Shown here in pieces: positions 8,702 through 17,579 of a stretch of DNA of 64,000 bases. The notes under the pieces were generated by a model, which saw nothing but the letters and a program-made list of their open reading frames with translations, was not told the DNA's origin and made no database searches. Source of the stretch: Candidatus Hydrothermarchaeum profundi (GTDB taxonomy: Archaea > Hydrothermarchaeota > Hydrothermarchaeia > Hydrothermarchaeales > Hydrothermarchaeaceae). The position numbers and the translations under genes were made by a program. Positions within the stretch are counted from its first letter, which is position 1. Each line of letters opens with the position of its first letter. The stretch is from NCBI GenBank assembly GCA_002011125.2, contig MTMF02000009.1:712989-776988 (forward strand), read 5' to 3'.

Positions 8702-9562
8702 TTAATTGACCTCCAATTTTTGATTCTCCTTTAATATCCCCTCCCAGGGATCTTTTTTTCTTTTAGGGACATTAAATATATTTAACTTTTCAGGTCTTAA
8801 TGTTTTCTTTAGCTCCTTCCATTCTAGTGGAGTTGAAACAGGAGCGTATTTTGTTGCTCTTAAGCTATAAGGGCATATCATCGTCTTTCCAAGCGAGTTC
8901 TGTAAGTAATCTATGAAAACCTTTCCCGGGTCCTTGGATTGTTTAAGTTCTGATACTACGAGGTCTGATTTTTTGGCGAGATATCTCCCTATACTGTAGG
9001 CAAATACTCTCGTCTGTTTAAAAGTATACTTTGGATAGACTGGTATGACTACGTGAAGTCCTTTCTTTCCAGAGGTCTTTACATAAGACTTCAGTCCTAT
9101 GTCTTCTAGAACCTCCCTGAGTAGGAGAGCTACCTCGACTGCATTAGCGAAATCCGCTGGTGGCTCCGGATCTAAATCAAACAATACCAACTCTGGGTTT
9201 TCATAAGAATAGATTCGTGATAACATCACGTTTATTTCGATAGCTGCAATATTTGCAAGCCAGAGTAAAGCGTCGAGGCTGTTACAAACAATATAATTTA
9301 TAGTCTTCTTAGTCGTTTTAGAATACCTAGGGAAAGTCTGGATCCATGAAGGCTTTTCCTTCGGGGCGTCTTTTTCATAAAACCCTTCTTCTTGGATTCC
9401 ATCTGGAAATCTTTTAGTTACAACTGCCCTATCCTGCAGATAATTTAACATCCTAGGAGCTATCTTAATATAATATTCAATAATTTGAGACTTTTTTATT
9501 CCATTGTCTGGATAGAGTATCTTATCGAGGTTGGTGAATTCTACTCTCGTGAGTTCGCCCAT
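8702..9562 (-). CDS. LigD-type NHEJ polymerase (PrimPol) domain protein
   Basis: A 286-residue stand-alone polymerase domain of the LigD/archaeo-eukaryotic primase superfamily. Visible motifs: FTNLDKILYPDNG at the N-terminus, the catalytic LFDLDPEP (DxD), KTSGKKGLHVVIP (His motif) and FIDYLQN, with SLRATKYAPVSTPLEW near the end. It adds nucleotides at broken ends during NHEJ. It is first of three tightly packed genes (polymerase, Ku, ligase-PE). Archaeoglobus has a similar pol-Ku pair; the split LigD arrangement is also known from Methanocella. Confidence 0.93.
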   Translation of the reverse strand: MGELTRVEFTNLDKILYPDNGIKKSQIIEYYIKIAPRMLNYLQDRAVVTKRFPDGIQEEGFYEKDAPKEKPSWIQTFPRYSKTTKKTINYIVCNSLDALLWLANIAAIEINVMLSRIYSYENPELVLFDLDPEPPADFANAVEVALLLREVLEDIGLKSYVKTSGKKGLHVVIPVYPKYTFKQTRVFAYSIGRYLAKKSDLVVSELKQSKDPGKVFIDYLQNSLGKTMICPYSLRATKYAPVSTPLEWKELKKTLRPEKLNIFNVPKRKKDPWEGILKENQKLEVN

Positions 9563-9683
9563 TATTTAACTTTATAGAACTCCATGAGATTTAATTTCTT
9601 TTTCCGGACATATCCTGCGCTTTGTGCTTACAGTTATAAGTTCAATACTAGCGAGTTTCCATGAGATACCTATAACTTTGAAA

Positions 9684-9717
9684 TATCGTTATTCTTTCTC
9701 TTAATTATCGTTATTCT
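9684..9717. repeat. 12-bp direct repeat TATCGTTATTCT, two copies 22 bp apart
   Basis: TATCGTTATTCT occurs at 9684-9695 and 9706-9717. The 22-bp period is close to two helical turns, so both copies face the same side. The pair sits about 45-78 nt before the start of the cytochrome at 9762 and between divergent transcription units, as expected for an operator. Confidence 0.5.
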
Positions 9718-9761
9718 CATATTCCCCAGAAACTTATAAGGAATAAGTGGAGGCTATGAAA

Positions 9762-10535
9762 ATGACGTCATCTAAAAATTTTTTATGGGCGGCATTCCTG
9801 CTTGTAGGATTATTAATTGGGGGGGTATTCGGTTTTACTTTATCACAGGCTAAGACACCCCCTATCGAGGAATATGAGGAACGGCTTAAAGAATTGGAGG
9901 AAGAAAATACTGCGTTAAAAGCGAGGATCCAAGGAGGATTCATGATTTTTTCACAATTAGAGAAAATGTCTCACGCCCTTACCCATGTAAGAGCAGCTCT
10001 TTTAGTAGGTGACTACGAGACAGCGAGCTTTAGGGCAGGCCAATTTAAGGATGCAGTGATGGAATTAGGAGAGTATTTGGAGGCAGAGGATAGGGACAAC
10101 TTGATAATGCTAATGGATGACTTACTAATAGCAATTGATGAAAAAGACGAGGCATCTATAGAAGAAAAAACTAGAGCACTGTATCTCTTGGTGCAGATAC
10201 TAGAGTCTGAATTTGGAGTTCGAGAAGAATCAGAGTTATTTGATGAACTAGATATTAAAACTCATATGAGAGATCTGAATCATGAATACTCAAGGATAGT
10301 TTCGGCCGTGAGTAATAACGACTTTGAATCCGTTAGTAAATCTTTTGAAAAGTTTAAGGAAACTTATCTGATTTTATCAAAAAAGGCGCCTGAATCTTGG
10401 AAACCCTATTTTAGAGAGGATATTGTTGAAGACGCTGAGATAAATCTCAAAAATAATGAAAAAATTAGGTTCCTTATTGCGTTAAATGACCTCGGACTTG
10501 AGAGCTGTGACAAATGTCACAGGGTATATAGGTAG
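9762..10535 (+). CDS. Membrane-anchored helical protein with one C-terminal haem c site
   Basis: About 257 residues. The ATG at 9762 is chosen over GTG 9747 and ATG 9756 because a GGAGG site lies 8 nt upstream. A signal anchor (FLWAAFLLVGLLIGGVFGF) is followed by a short coiled coil (EEYEERLKELEEENTALKARI) and an all-helical domain, and the protein ends in CDKCHRVYR, one CxxCH haem site. A helical bundle with C-terminal CxxCH recalls cytochrome c'-type proteins; this is resemblance, not proof. It is convergent with the copper operon, so it may exchange electrons with those proteins. Confidence 0.75.
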   Translation: MTSSKNFLWAAFLLVGLLIGGVFGFTLSQAKTPPIEEYEERLKELEEENTALKARIQGGFMIFSQLEKMSHALTHVRAALLVGDYETASFRAGQFKDAVMELGEYLEAEDRDNLIMLMDDLLIAIDEKDEASIEEKTRALYLLVQILESEFGVREESELFDELDIKTHMRDLNHEYSRIVSAVSNNDFESVSKSFEKFKETYLILSKKAPESWKPYFREDIVEDAEINLKNNEKIRFLIALNDLGLESCDKCHRVYR

Positions 10536-10579
10536 GGAAACCGGTTCAGATAAAAAATAAAAAAAAATTAGGAGAAGAG

Positions 10580-11008
10580 TTATAGTGCGACTATTTTACC
10601 AACCATATTTGGGTGATATCGGCATTTCAAATCAAAACTGCCTGCTTCATTGAACTTTACTAGTACAGAGTCAGCACTAGAAAGCTCTATATCTATCAAA
10701 GGTTCATCATGGCCTGCTTCGCTTATCGTTACTGTGTGGACTCCCTCTTCGTTTTTGAATTCTATTATTTGACCTTCTTCGACATCTATGTTTGATGGTG
10801 AAAACTCGAAGTTCTTTAATACAACAGTAACAGACGGCACTCCCTCTGAGACGATAGTCGCTTCTTCATGCGCTTCTCCTGCTTCTTCATGTGGCTCTTC
10901 TTCAAGTGTACTAGTCTCAGGTTGCGGGGTAGCTTCTTCAGCTTGCTGTTGAATGCACCCTGCAAGCAAGAATAGAGACAGTAGTAGTACTAGAGGGGCA
11001 TATTTCAC
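10580..11008 (-). CDS. Blue-copper (cupredoxin) lipoprotein
   Basis: A 142-residue exported lipoprotein with lipobox LLAGC (Cys18), an acidic/His-containing linker to about residue 55, and a plastocyanin-like cupredoxin fold. Type 1 copper ligands are all visible: His91 (GVHTVTI), Cys129, His132 and Met135 in KCRYHPNMVG. It would shuttle electrons at the outer membrane surface. It is the last gene of the copper/CuA operon, 4 nt after the preceding gene. Confidence 0.9.
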   Translation of the reverse strand: MKYAPLVLLLSLFLLAGCIQQQAEEATPQPETSTLEEEPHEEAGEAHEEATIVSEGVPSVTVVLKNFEFSPSNIDVEEGQIIEFKNEEGVHTVTISEAGHDEPLIDIELSSADSVLVKFNEAGSFDLKCRYHPNMVGKIVAL

Positions 11009-11012
11009 TTTT

Positions 11013-11492
11013 TCACCTCCTTTCTACTTTAAAGAATTCAGGATCTCCCATAATGAGTTTAGATGGATTAGGTCCAATGTAGGGTATAACACTATACCTC
11101 CCGGAGGGAGCATCCCCTTTAATTTCCAACTCAAATTTAACTTTTTGTTTTTCACCTATTGTTCCTTCTTTAATCTCGTATACTTCAGCATAAGGCGTAT
11201 AAACCTCAACTTTAGCTAAATATCCTGAGTAATCCATCTTCATTTCCATCCCCGGGGCTAAAGCAATTAGGGTTATAGTAACTTTTGAGGGCTTAGTTAC
11301 AGCATTTTTATCGACTAACACAGTGGGCTCCAGCATATCAATCATCATCTGTTGCATTTCCATCATTTCACTATTCTGTACAGTTCCCCCCAGGATTGTG
11401 TAAGCATTTACGACTATTGCCCCGATTATTATAACAGTATAAAAAAGGATAGGTGGGAATGTTAGTAGACTCTTCATTTTACTCTTCCTCAA
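11013..11492 (-). CDS. Membrane-anchored exported protein of the CuA operon, unknown family
   Basis: A 159-residue protein with an N-terminal membrane helix (LLTFPPILFYTVIIIGAIVVNAY), a Met-rich stretch (MMEMQQMMIDM), and a beta-rich exported domain that looks immunoglobulin-like. Its start overlaps the CuA gene by 14 nt; a second ATG six codons on is also possible. The Met cluster could bind Cu(I), and the place between a CuA protein and a cupredoxin suggests copper delivery or assembly. No family was recognised. Confidence 0.6.
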   Translation of the reverse strand: MRKSKMKSLLTFPPILFYTVIIIGAIVVNAYTILGGTVQNSEMMEMQQMMIDMLEPTVLVDKNAVTKPSKVTITLIALAPGMEMKMDYSGYLAKVEVYTPYAEVYEIKEGTIGEKQKVKFELEIKGDAPSGRYSVIPYIGPNPSKLIMGDPEFFKVERR

Positions 11493-11880
11493 CTATAATT
11501 TTGCCTTTCATGAAATTGTGCATTGGGCTGCACATGAGAGTACATTTAAATACATATACTCCTTCTTTATCGGCTACGAATTCTATAGTTTTCTTTTTCC
11601 CAACCTCTATTGAACCAAGATCTATTCCTAGACCTTCAATTGCGAATCCATGAGTAACGTCCATGCCTTCAACAATGAGTTTTACCCTATCCCCTTTCTT
11701 TACATGGATTACTTCAGGCTGGAAACCACCTGCTTCTTTAACATATGCCCTAATTATAATAGTCTTCTGCTTTTCTTCAGCCTTTAAAACGTCAGTAAAA
11801 AGAGGCAGTGCAATCATGGCGATTGACATGATTACAAGGACCAATGCAATGAATTCAAACAAATATTCCTTATCTCCCAT
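11479..11880 (-). CDS. CuA-domain protein (cytochrome oxidase subunit II-like)
   Basis: A 133-residue protein with one N-terminal membrane helix and an exported cupredoxin domain carrying a full CuA set: His77 (DVTHGFAI), Cys113, Cys117, His121 and Met124 in CTLMCSPMHNFM. This is the binuclear electron-entry site of haem-copper oxidases and N2O reductase. No subunit I, nosZ or haem-copper gene is in the window. It lies in the same operon as a second CuA domain fused to a polyferredoxin protein. Confidence 0.9.
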   Translation of the reverse strand: MGDKEYLFEFIALVLVIMSIAMIALPLFTDVLKAEEKQKTIIIRAYVKEAGGFQPEVIHVKKGDRVKLIVEGMDVTHGFAIEGLGIDLGSIEVGKKKTIEFVADKEGVYVFKCTLMCSPMHNFMKGKIIVEEE

Positions 11881-11891
11881 TATTTATCACC

Positions 11892-13916
11892 TCATCCTGC
11901 AATCACCCAGGCAAATACAAGCCCAGCCATGGTGTGTAGAACTCCCATAACAAATGTTGCCCTAAATGCCTGCCTGTGATTATTGAAAATTTGTTCAGCT
12001 ATGTTATATGTAGCATTAATTGCTATAGCTAATCCCAATAGGAGCAATGGAGTCTGGATATATGGCAGTGCTTCAGGTGAAAATGGTTGCCATTCAAACT
12101 TTGTTCCAAAAAGATTCCATCCGTAACCAAGTGGATCTGAAATGGCGGAAATTGGATAAGACCAGTTAACTAATAGGAGTGAAAAAGCAAACGCAATCCA
12201 TAGAAAAATACCATAGGGAGCAAGAGCATAGCTGAAGGAGAGGAAAAGCTGTTTTGTTGGGATATCATTAACTCCTGAAAGCTTTTTGGATATCCACGAG
12301 AAAATATAAAACAGGCCAGGGTAGCCGATTAGAGCTATGCCTGCTACCATTAGAGCCCATTTAAACCAGTAGTTTAAAGCCTCCAAGGTAGGGGACAGCA
12401 GTCCTATTGTAGCTAGGTTTGCTCCGTAAATTATTCCCATGTTGCCCCAGTCTTTTATCCAGAAATATGGACCGAAAAATACTAGCTCATAAAAAATGGC
12501 TACTGTGAAGCGTATAAATCCGGTATATGCTTCATCAAACCTATTTTTCGCCTTTGCTCCTATCCTCGCTAGATCTTGCCCCACCATTCTTAGCTTAAGA
12601 GTCATATTATCCAATGGGCAGGATTTCAAGCATTCGTAGCACTGCCCACAATAAGTGTTTTCTTTATGTCCTCCCGGGTATAGTTTCCATGGGCACCCAT
12701 ATCCTTTTGGGCTTCCTCTAATGCACTCTTTGGGAGTGTGCTGGTTGCACGTATTTATGTTTCTACTCCTAACGGCTAAAATGGATGCGTTAGAATGGTA
12801 TCCAATATATCCATTGGCAGGACATATATTTCTGCAAAAATTGCGCTTAGGATCAAATACAAGGTAGATTATCAAGGCAAGTATGAATAAGAATCCAAAT
12901 ACTATGCCTGTAACAACAGGTCTGGTCACTAGCCATGGCACGAAAAGAGACATGGTTAAGAAAAATAGAGCCGGAATCCACATATTATTTAGCTTATTGG
13001 GCCATTTTTTCCCAATAGATGTCCATTTTCTAATTTTATGGACACCATAAAATCTCCTTCTAGCGAGCCATTCACCGAAAGCCGGGATTGGACAAAGGGT
13101 GCACCAGGTTCTTGCTCCAAGGAGTATTAGTATTTCTACTGCTGCAAGCCAGAGAATCCATATTATTACTATTGAAAAGTTCATGTTTCCTGTGGGGTTT
13201 CCAAAGAACCCAGAAGTTAGCACAACCATGAAAATTAGTAGATTGGGAACGATAAGAGCAAAGTGTACTCCTCTCCACTGAAGGAACTTTTTAAGGATTG
13301 GCCCTATAAACCTCACTTTTAATAAATCAATATCCCTGTCGAGGGGTATTCCAAGCATTTTATTTTTTGGAGCACGGCTGACATATAACAAAGTCATTGC
13401 TGAAACAACTACTGTGATAATTAATAATACCGGGAAATAGGTATTTGGCTTAACGATTAAGTCCGCCACCATGAACGGGTGAAGCGGTCCACAGGTCTCA
13501 GAGCACCTGAGCTTAAATTTACCCGGGTCATCAAAGAAGATTGGTCCGACCTCTATTATCTCGCCAGGCTTAATAAGAATCTTATTATCTTTAACTGCAT
13601 CCGGAGTATACCCATCTATATAAAAGCCATGAGTTACATCTGCGCTGATGATCCTGAATACTACTTTTCCTCCCTTTTCTACCTCCATGATACTTGGTTC
13701 TTTGCCGTCTGGGAAAATTCTTTTTTCACCGTCTTCTTGAATTGCTTTAACAGCGTATCCGAACTGATAGGCTTTTAAATATATTATCTTTGCATCTCCA
13801 TGGTCATGGGGATCGTTAAGCCATTCTTTTTCACTAACAACGTGGGCATTCACATTCTCTATCGGGATCAAAAATAGTAGTGTAATTAAGATCGTTATTC
13901 GTAGTTTGTTAATCAT
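11892..13916 (-). CDS. CuA domain fused to NosR/NapH-like polyferredoxin membrane protein
   Basis: A 674-residue fusion. After a signal peptide comes an exported CuA cupredoxin (His in DVTHGFYI; Cys138, Cys142, His and Met in CSETCGPLHPFM). Several membrane helices follow, broken by Fe-S motifs on the NosR/NapH/CcoG plan: CTLCP at about 272, CRNICP near 365, extra Cys residues (TCNQH, ECIRG, GCPWK) and a ferredoxin motif CGQCYECLKSCP at 423-434. More helices end the protein. The layout suggests electron transfer across the membrane between cytoplasmic Fe-S clusters and an external CuA site. I know no named enzyme with this architecture. Confidence 0.85.
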   Translation of the reverse strand: MINKLRITILITLLFLIPIENVNAHVVSEKEWLNDPHDHGDAKIIYLKAYQFGYAVKAIQEDGEKRIFPDGKEPSIMEVEKGGKVVFRIISADVTHGFYIDGYTPDAVKDNKILIKPGEIIEVGPIFFDDPGKFKLRCSETCGPLHPFMVADLIVKPNTYFPVLLIITVVVSAMTLLYVSRAPKNKMLGIPLDRDIDLLKVRFIGPILKKFLQWRGVHFALIVPNLLIFMVVLTSGFFGNPTGNMNFSIVIIWILWLAAVEILILLGARTWCTLCPIPAFGEWLARRRFYGVHKIRKWTSIGKKWPNKLNNMWIPALFFLTMSLFVPWLVTRPVVTGIVFGFLFILALIIYLVFDPKRNFCRNICPANGYIGYHSNASILAVRSRNINTCNQHTPKECIRGSPKGYGCPWKLYPGGHKENTYCGQCYECLKSCPLDNMTLKLRMVGQDLARIGAKAKNRFDEAYTGFIRFTVAIFYELVFFGPYFWIKDWGNMGIIYGANLATIGLLSPTLEALNYWFKWALMVAGIALIGYPGLFYIFSWISKKLSGVNDIPTKQLFLSFSYALAPYGIFLWIAFAFSLLLVNWSYPISAISDPLGYGWNLFGTKFEWQPFSPEALPYIQTPLLLLGLAIAINATYNIAEQIFNNHRQAFRATFVMGVLHTMAGLVFAWVIAG

Positions 13917-13927
13917 GTTTTCCCTCG

Positions 13928-14347
13928 TTAATTTGATCTGCAGACGTCGAAAATTCTTGAAGATATAGAATCAGCGATCTCTTGGCATTTTCTTTTATCC
14001 GTTCCTTTAACTTCTATTTCATCCCAAATTGAAGACGCAAAGTCTTTCCCTGCTTTGAAAAGCTCATTAGCTTCTTTAACGTCGGAACTGACTCTTCTTC
14101 CGGTTAAGGATAATACGGAGTATAGTAGTATTGAGCCACAGTATGCAACTTCGCTTTTTTTATCCAGTCCCTTCTTTTTAGCTTCGCAGACGTATTCTAC
14201 TACATCTCTGACAGGCTTAATTGCTACATCTCTAGATATCCCATTTTTCCCTGCCCAGTACCATTTATCTAGAGCCTTACATATGTTTTCTATAGCATCA
14301 TTTTTAGGAGAAACCCTTCTTTCAACTTGTTGAATTTCTGCGCTCAT
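13928..14347 (-). CDS. Soluble helical protein, first gene of the CuA operon, unknown function
   Basis: A 139-residue protein, predicted helical and soluble, with no signal peptide. It has five Cys (ENICKALDKWYWAG, EYVCEAKKKG, VAYCGSILLY, KCQEI, DVCRSN), none in a standard Fe-S or haem motif. It ends 11 nt before the CuA-polyferredoxin gene and is probably cotranscribed with it. It could be an assembly factor or a cytosolic electron partner; no family was recognised. Confidence 0.55.
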   Translation of the reverse strand: MSAEIQQVERRVSPKNDAIENICKALDKWYWAGKNGISRDVAIKPVRDVVEYVCEAKKKGLDKKSEVAYCGSILLYSVLSLTGRRVSSDVKEANELFKAGKDFASSIWDEIEVKGTDKRKCQEIADSISSRIFDVCRSN

Positions 14348-14472
14348 TGAGTTAAAAGGAGAGTATCCTTTTATATTTCGATTATGATAATTAAGCGTTA
14401 AAATAGAGTAATAGCATAAGCAATCTTATATCTTATTACAAATTTTTCTTGGCTGTCTTGAAGTGTAAATAA

Positions 14473-16488
14473 TTAAGTTGTGATCTGAATAAGAAACTGC
14501 CTACCCTTTTCACCCACTTCTAATACTTTGTACCTACCGGAACGCTCTACTTTTACAAGCCCTTCATTTACAAGTTTGTTAATTCTCTTTCGGGCAGTTA
14601 CTCCAGTTATCGAAAATGCTTTTTCTACGTCACTGAAGGTAGGCTTTCTCCCTTGAGTATTTTGTTTATCAATATATACCAACAGTTCTGTTAGTGCTGG
14701 CTCTAGTGCAAATGTTTCTTTTGGCACCATTTTCAAGTCAGATTTCTCTACTGTGGATACAATACCCTTCTCGCTCATCTCATGGTTTATCACCATAATC
14801 GCGAACTCCCGAGCGATATCCAAATTAACTGGGTTCACTACTTCTGAAGCAATTCCAAATAGACACGCCTTATCTTCATAGAGGAGTTCATTTAACTCTT
14901 TAAAAAACATCCTTACTTGCTCAGTATCATTAATAGATAGGACAGGGTTTAAATCCGCTACGACAATTATTGAGCTTAGAGGAAATCCCCTAATGCAGTC
15001 TTTGAGTACGAAAAGAAGATCTTTTGGACTCTCTCGTATTTGGAAAATATTATCCTCCACAGGGTATTCTGATCCTTTTAACCCTATTGCTATGATTTTG
15101 ATCCGATTTTCTTTTATATAATCTTTTAAACCTCCCAGTTCTAAGAATATTTTATTTAAGGGATCGGAGGAAATATAAATTATATTCCGCCATTGAGATA
15201 CATTCTCTTTTATCAGTGGTAGGGCTATCCATTTTTTATCGATCTTAGTGCTTTTAATATTGAGAATTATCCCCCGCGAGGGAATAAGCCCTGTTAACGC
15301 ATCAAGTTGCGAGTTGCCTGAGGGGTGTCTTTTCTCAAAATATGCGTAGTTTTCTGACGGGCTCCACTCTTTTAATAGAGCAATCATGTCTTCTGGAATC
15401 TCACCTAGCTCCCGGAGTATAGTAGATAGTCCATCCCAAAGCGTAAGGCTCACTTGTTGAGGCGTAGAGGATATTTTTTTATTTAAAACAATTGCTTGGA
15501 TAAGATTATACACAAGGAACTCCTTAATCAATTCTGGGTGCCGTGTGAAAAAAGCCAGAAGCCCCTTAATAATTTTAGTTGAAAAATCTTTCTCCGAAAA
15601 AAGTTTGGCCTGAAACTTGGAAGGTTTTATCTCCATTTTTCGAATATCTACCACTTCAGCGAGGTTAGTTAGCTTAAAGAACTCGTTTAAAAGAACTTCT
15701 TTCTCCCCTACTCCTAAATCGATAGGTCCATAGTAAATGTGCCGAAGTATATGGTTTAACGTGTCTATTAATCCCTCTCTACCCCCAAAGACCTCAAACT
15801 CTTTAGGTATAGATCCCCAGCCTGAATAAATACTCTTTATTCTAATAAAAATAATAAAAATCGCTCCAAGAGAAAAAACATTTAAAATGTTTTCAAAAAC
15901 CTCGCCTCCAGAACCCACTAGTACAAAAATGTGTAATATTACAGATATCATCCATAAAACGATTGCTACCCCGAATGGATAACGTCTATAAATGTATGTG
16001 GGGTTAAATGGTGACCCTATCTCTCTAAGCCGTTTAATTATAAAACCGGTCACAACAATAAAAACACCGAGTTCAAAAAGATGTGAAAGGATTGCAGCGT
16101 TGAGTATATTAGCTTGCCAGTCGAATAATGCGAAATATAATATGAAGACGGTTGTCAAGACAAAGATAAGTATTCTATACCCTTTCTCTATTTCTTCGCG
16201 TTGGTTAACATAAGTAAAATTTAAAACCCCAAGAGATCCTACTAGTAGGAAAAATATAACACCAAAATAGTGCTCGATATAAGATAAGAGCCCTGAATAA
16301 TCTGGGAAAACTGTGCTAAATATTTCGCTCAACCGGTTTAGGGAGTAAATCCAAAAGGCAGCCTCAAATAACCAAAGGTTGGTAGCATACTCCGTCTGTC
16401 TTTTTCTAATAAGGGATATCATTGAAGCTACTAGAACGCAGAGTAAGAGTTGTAAAGAGACTAGGTACAGGTGAGCCATCCTTATCAA
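14473..16488 (-). CDS. Membrane-bound one-component transcription regulator (sensor-HTH)
   Basis: A 671-residue protein with three parts. Residues 1 to about 225 form roughly seven membrane helices, as in archaeal sensor kinases. The middle (LIPSRGIILNIKST, NIIYISSDPL, SSIIVVADLNPVL) resembles a RecA/KaiC or DUF835-type Rossmann domain without a Walker A motif. The C-terminus is a winged helix (TFSDVEKAFSITGVTARKRINKLVNEGLVKV). No kinase or receiver domain is present, so it likely controls transcription directly from the membrane. It lies between the copper operon and the Met-rich cluster and may control either. Confidence 0.65.
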   Translation of the reverse strand: MIRMAHLYLVSLQLLLCVLVASMISLIRKRQTEYATNLWLFEAAFWIYSLNRLSEIFSTVFPDYSGLLSYIEHYFGVIFFLLVGSLGVLNFTYVNQREEIEKGYRILIFVLTTVFILYFALFDWQANILNAAILSHLFELGVFIVVTGFIIKRLREIGSPFNPTYIYRRYPFGVAIVLWMISVILHIFVLVGSGGEVFENILNVFSLGAIFIIFIRIKSIYSGWGSIPKEFEVFGGREGLIDTLNHILRHIYYGPIDLGVGEKEVLLNEFFKLTNLAEVVDIRKMEIKPSKFQAKLFSEKDFSTKIIKGLLAFFTRHPELIKEFLVYNLIQAIVLNKKISSTPQQVSLTLWDGLSTILRELGEIPEDMIALLKEWSPSENYAYFEKRHPSGNSQLDALTGLIPSRGIILNIKSTKIDKKWIALPLIKENVSQWRNIIYISSDPLNKIFLELGGLKDYIKENRIKIIAIGLKGSEYPVEDNIFQIRESPKDLLFVLKDCIRGFPLSSIIVVADLNPVLSINDTEQVRMFFKELNELLYEDKACLFGIASEVVNPVNLDIAREFAIMVINHEMSEKGIVSTVEKSDLKMVPKETFALEPALTELLVYIDKQNTQGRKPTFSDVEKAFSITGVTARKRINKLVNEGLVKVERSGRYKVLEVGEKGRQFLIQITT

Positions 16489-16771
16489 CTATGCAGAATA
16501 TATTAACCTCTTAAATAGTTAGTTTCCAGCAAAGTTTTTTAAGCCTATACTAAAAAAAGAATTTTTTTTATCGATAAATATATACATATAATATCAATTA
16601 CAGATAATTTATAAAAAAACATCTTATTTATGTTTATATTCTTTTATTAGACGATTATTATGGACATTTATTATTTCTGGACTTTTTTTATTACCCTACG
16701 GCTTATTGTCACTTAAGCAAATTCTATCATCTTTGGTGTCAATTAGTTTTTAAAAACGAGGTGATGTTAAA

Positions 16772-17530
16772 ATGAAAAAGAAATCTGTTGCAATTGGATT
16801 GGCCATGGCCGTACTCTTTGCAAGTAGCGTGTATGCAATGGGTATGGGTTGGCCAGGCAGATTTGGAGGCCAGATTATGGGCTATGGGTATACAGATGTT
16901 AGCCCTGAGGGGAGTAGATTTGATGCTTTTCTTGTTAACGGATGGAATATGCCACAGCTAGGCATGATGGGTTATGGAATGGGCTCAGGCATGATGACTG
17001 GATACGGTATGATGGGGCCTGGAGGGTGTGAATGGCACGCAGGTTATGGTTGGCAGGCTCCATCTGCTGACATGACTATTGAAGATGCTGAAAAGCTTGT
17101 TGAAGAGTACATTTCGGGTACCAACCTTGAAATAAAAGAGATGATGAATTTCGAGTATAATTATTATGCACAAGTAATTGAGAAAGACACGGGCATAGGA
17201 GCTATGGAATTATTAGTGGATAAATATACTGGGGCTGTTTATCCAGAACCAGGGCCAAACATGATGTGGAATACAAAGTACGGCCATATGAGCTGGGGAG
17301 TAGACAAGGAAAATACTGTCACGGAAGATGAGGCATTAAGATATGCGCAGGAATATTTGGACAAATATCTTCCGGGATTAGTGGTTGAAGAGCATGCAGA
17401 TGAGTTCTATGGGTATTACACAATACATGTTACTACTGAAGGCGAAATTGTAGGAATGCTGAGTGTCAATGGCTTTACTGGGCAGGTCTGGTATCATACT
17501 TGGCATGGCGACTATTTAGGGGAAAAATAA
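16772..17530 (+). CDS. Exported Met/Gly/Tyr-rich protein with PepSY-like domains
   Basis: A 252-residue protein with a signal peptide (to about residue 23), then a Met-, Gly- and Tyr-rich region (LGMMGYGMGSGMMTGYGMM) with His and one Cys, then two PepSY-like units (TIEDAEKLVEEYI and TVTEDEALRYAQEYL, each followed by beta strands ending in YTGAVYP or FTGQVWY). Met-rich loops of this kind bind Cu(I) in other proteins; the metal role here is inferred. A strong GAGGTGATG site precedes the ATG. First gene of a five-gene cluster. Confidence 0.75.
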   Translation: MKKKSVAIGLAMAVLFASSVYAMGMGWPGRFGGQIMGYGYTDVSPEGSRFDAFLVNGWNMPQLGMMGYGMGSGMMTGYGMMGPGGCEWHAGYGWQAPSADMTIEDAEKLVEEYISGTNLEIKEMMNFEYNYYAQVIEKDTGIGAMELLVDKYTGAVYPEPGPNMMWNTKYGHMSWGVDKENTVTEDEALRYAQEYLDKYLPGLVVEEHADEFYGYYTIHVTTEGEIVGMLSVNGFTGQVWYHTWHGDYLGEK

Positions 17531-17532
17531 GA

Positions 17533-17556
17533 GGGCCATTAGAGTTTGGCCCGTTT
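17533..17556 (+). terminator. Hairpin with T-rich tail after the PepSY gene
   Basis: GGGCCA (17533-17538) pairs with TGGCCC (17547-17552) across an 8-nt loop and is followed by GTTTTGATTT. It lies directly after the stop of the Met-rich gene and may end or attenuate transcription before the SHOCT genes. Confidence 0.45.
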
Positions 17557-17579
17557 TGATTTATTTGAGGTGATTGTAT

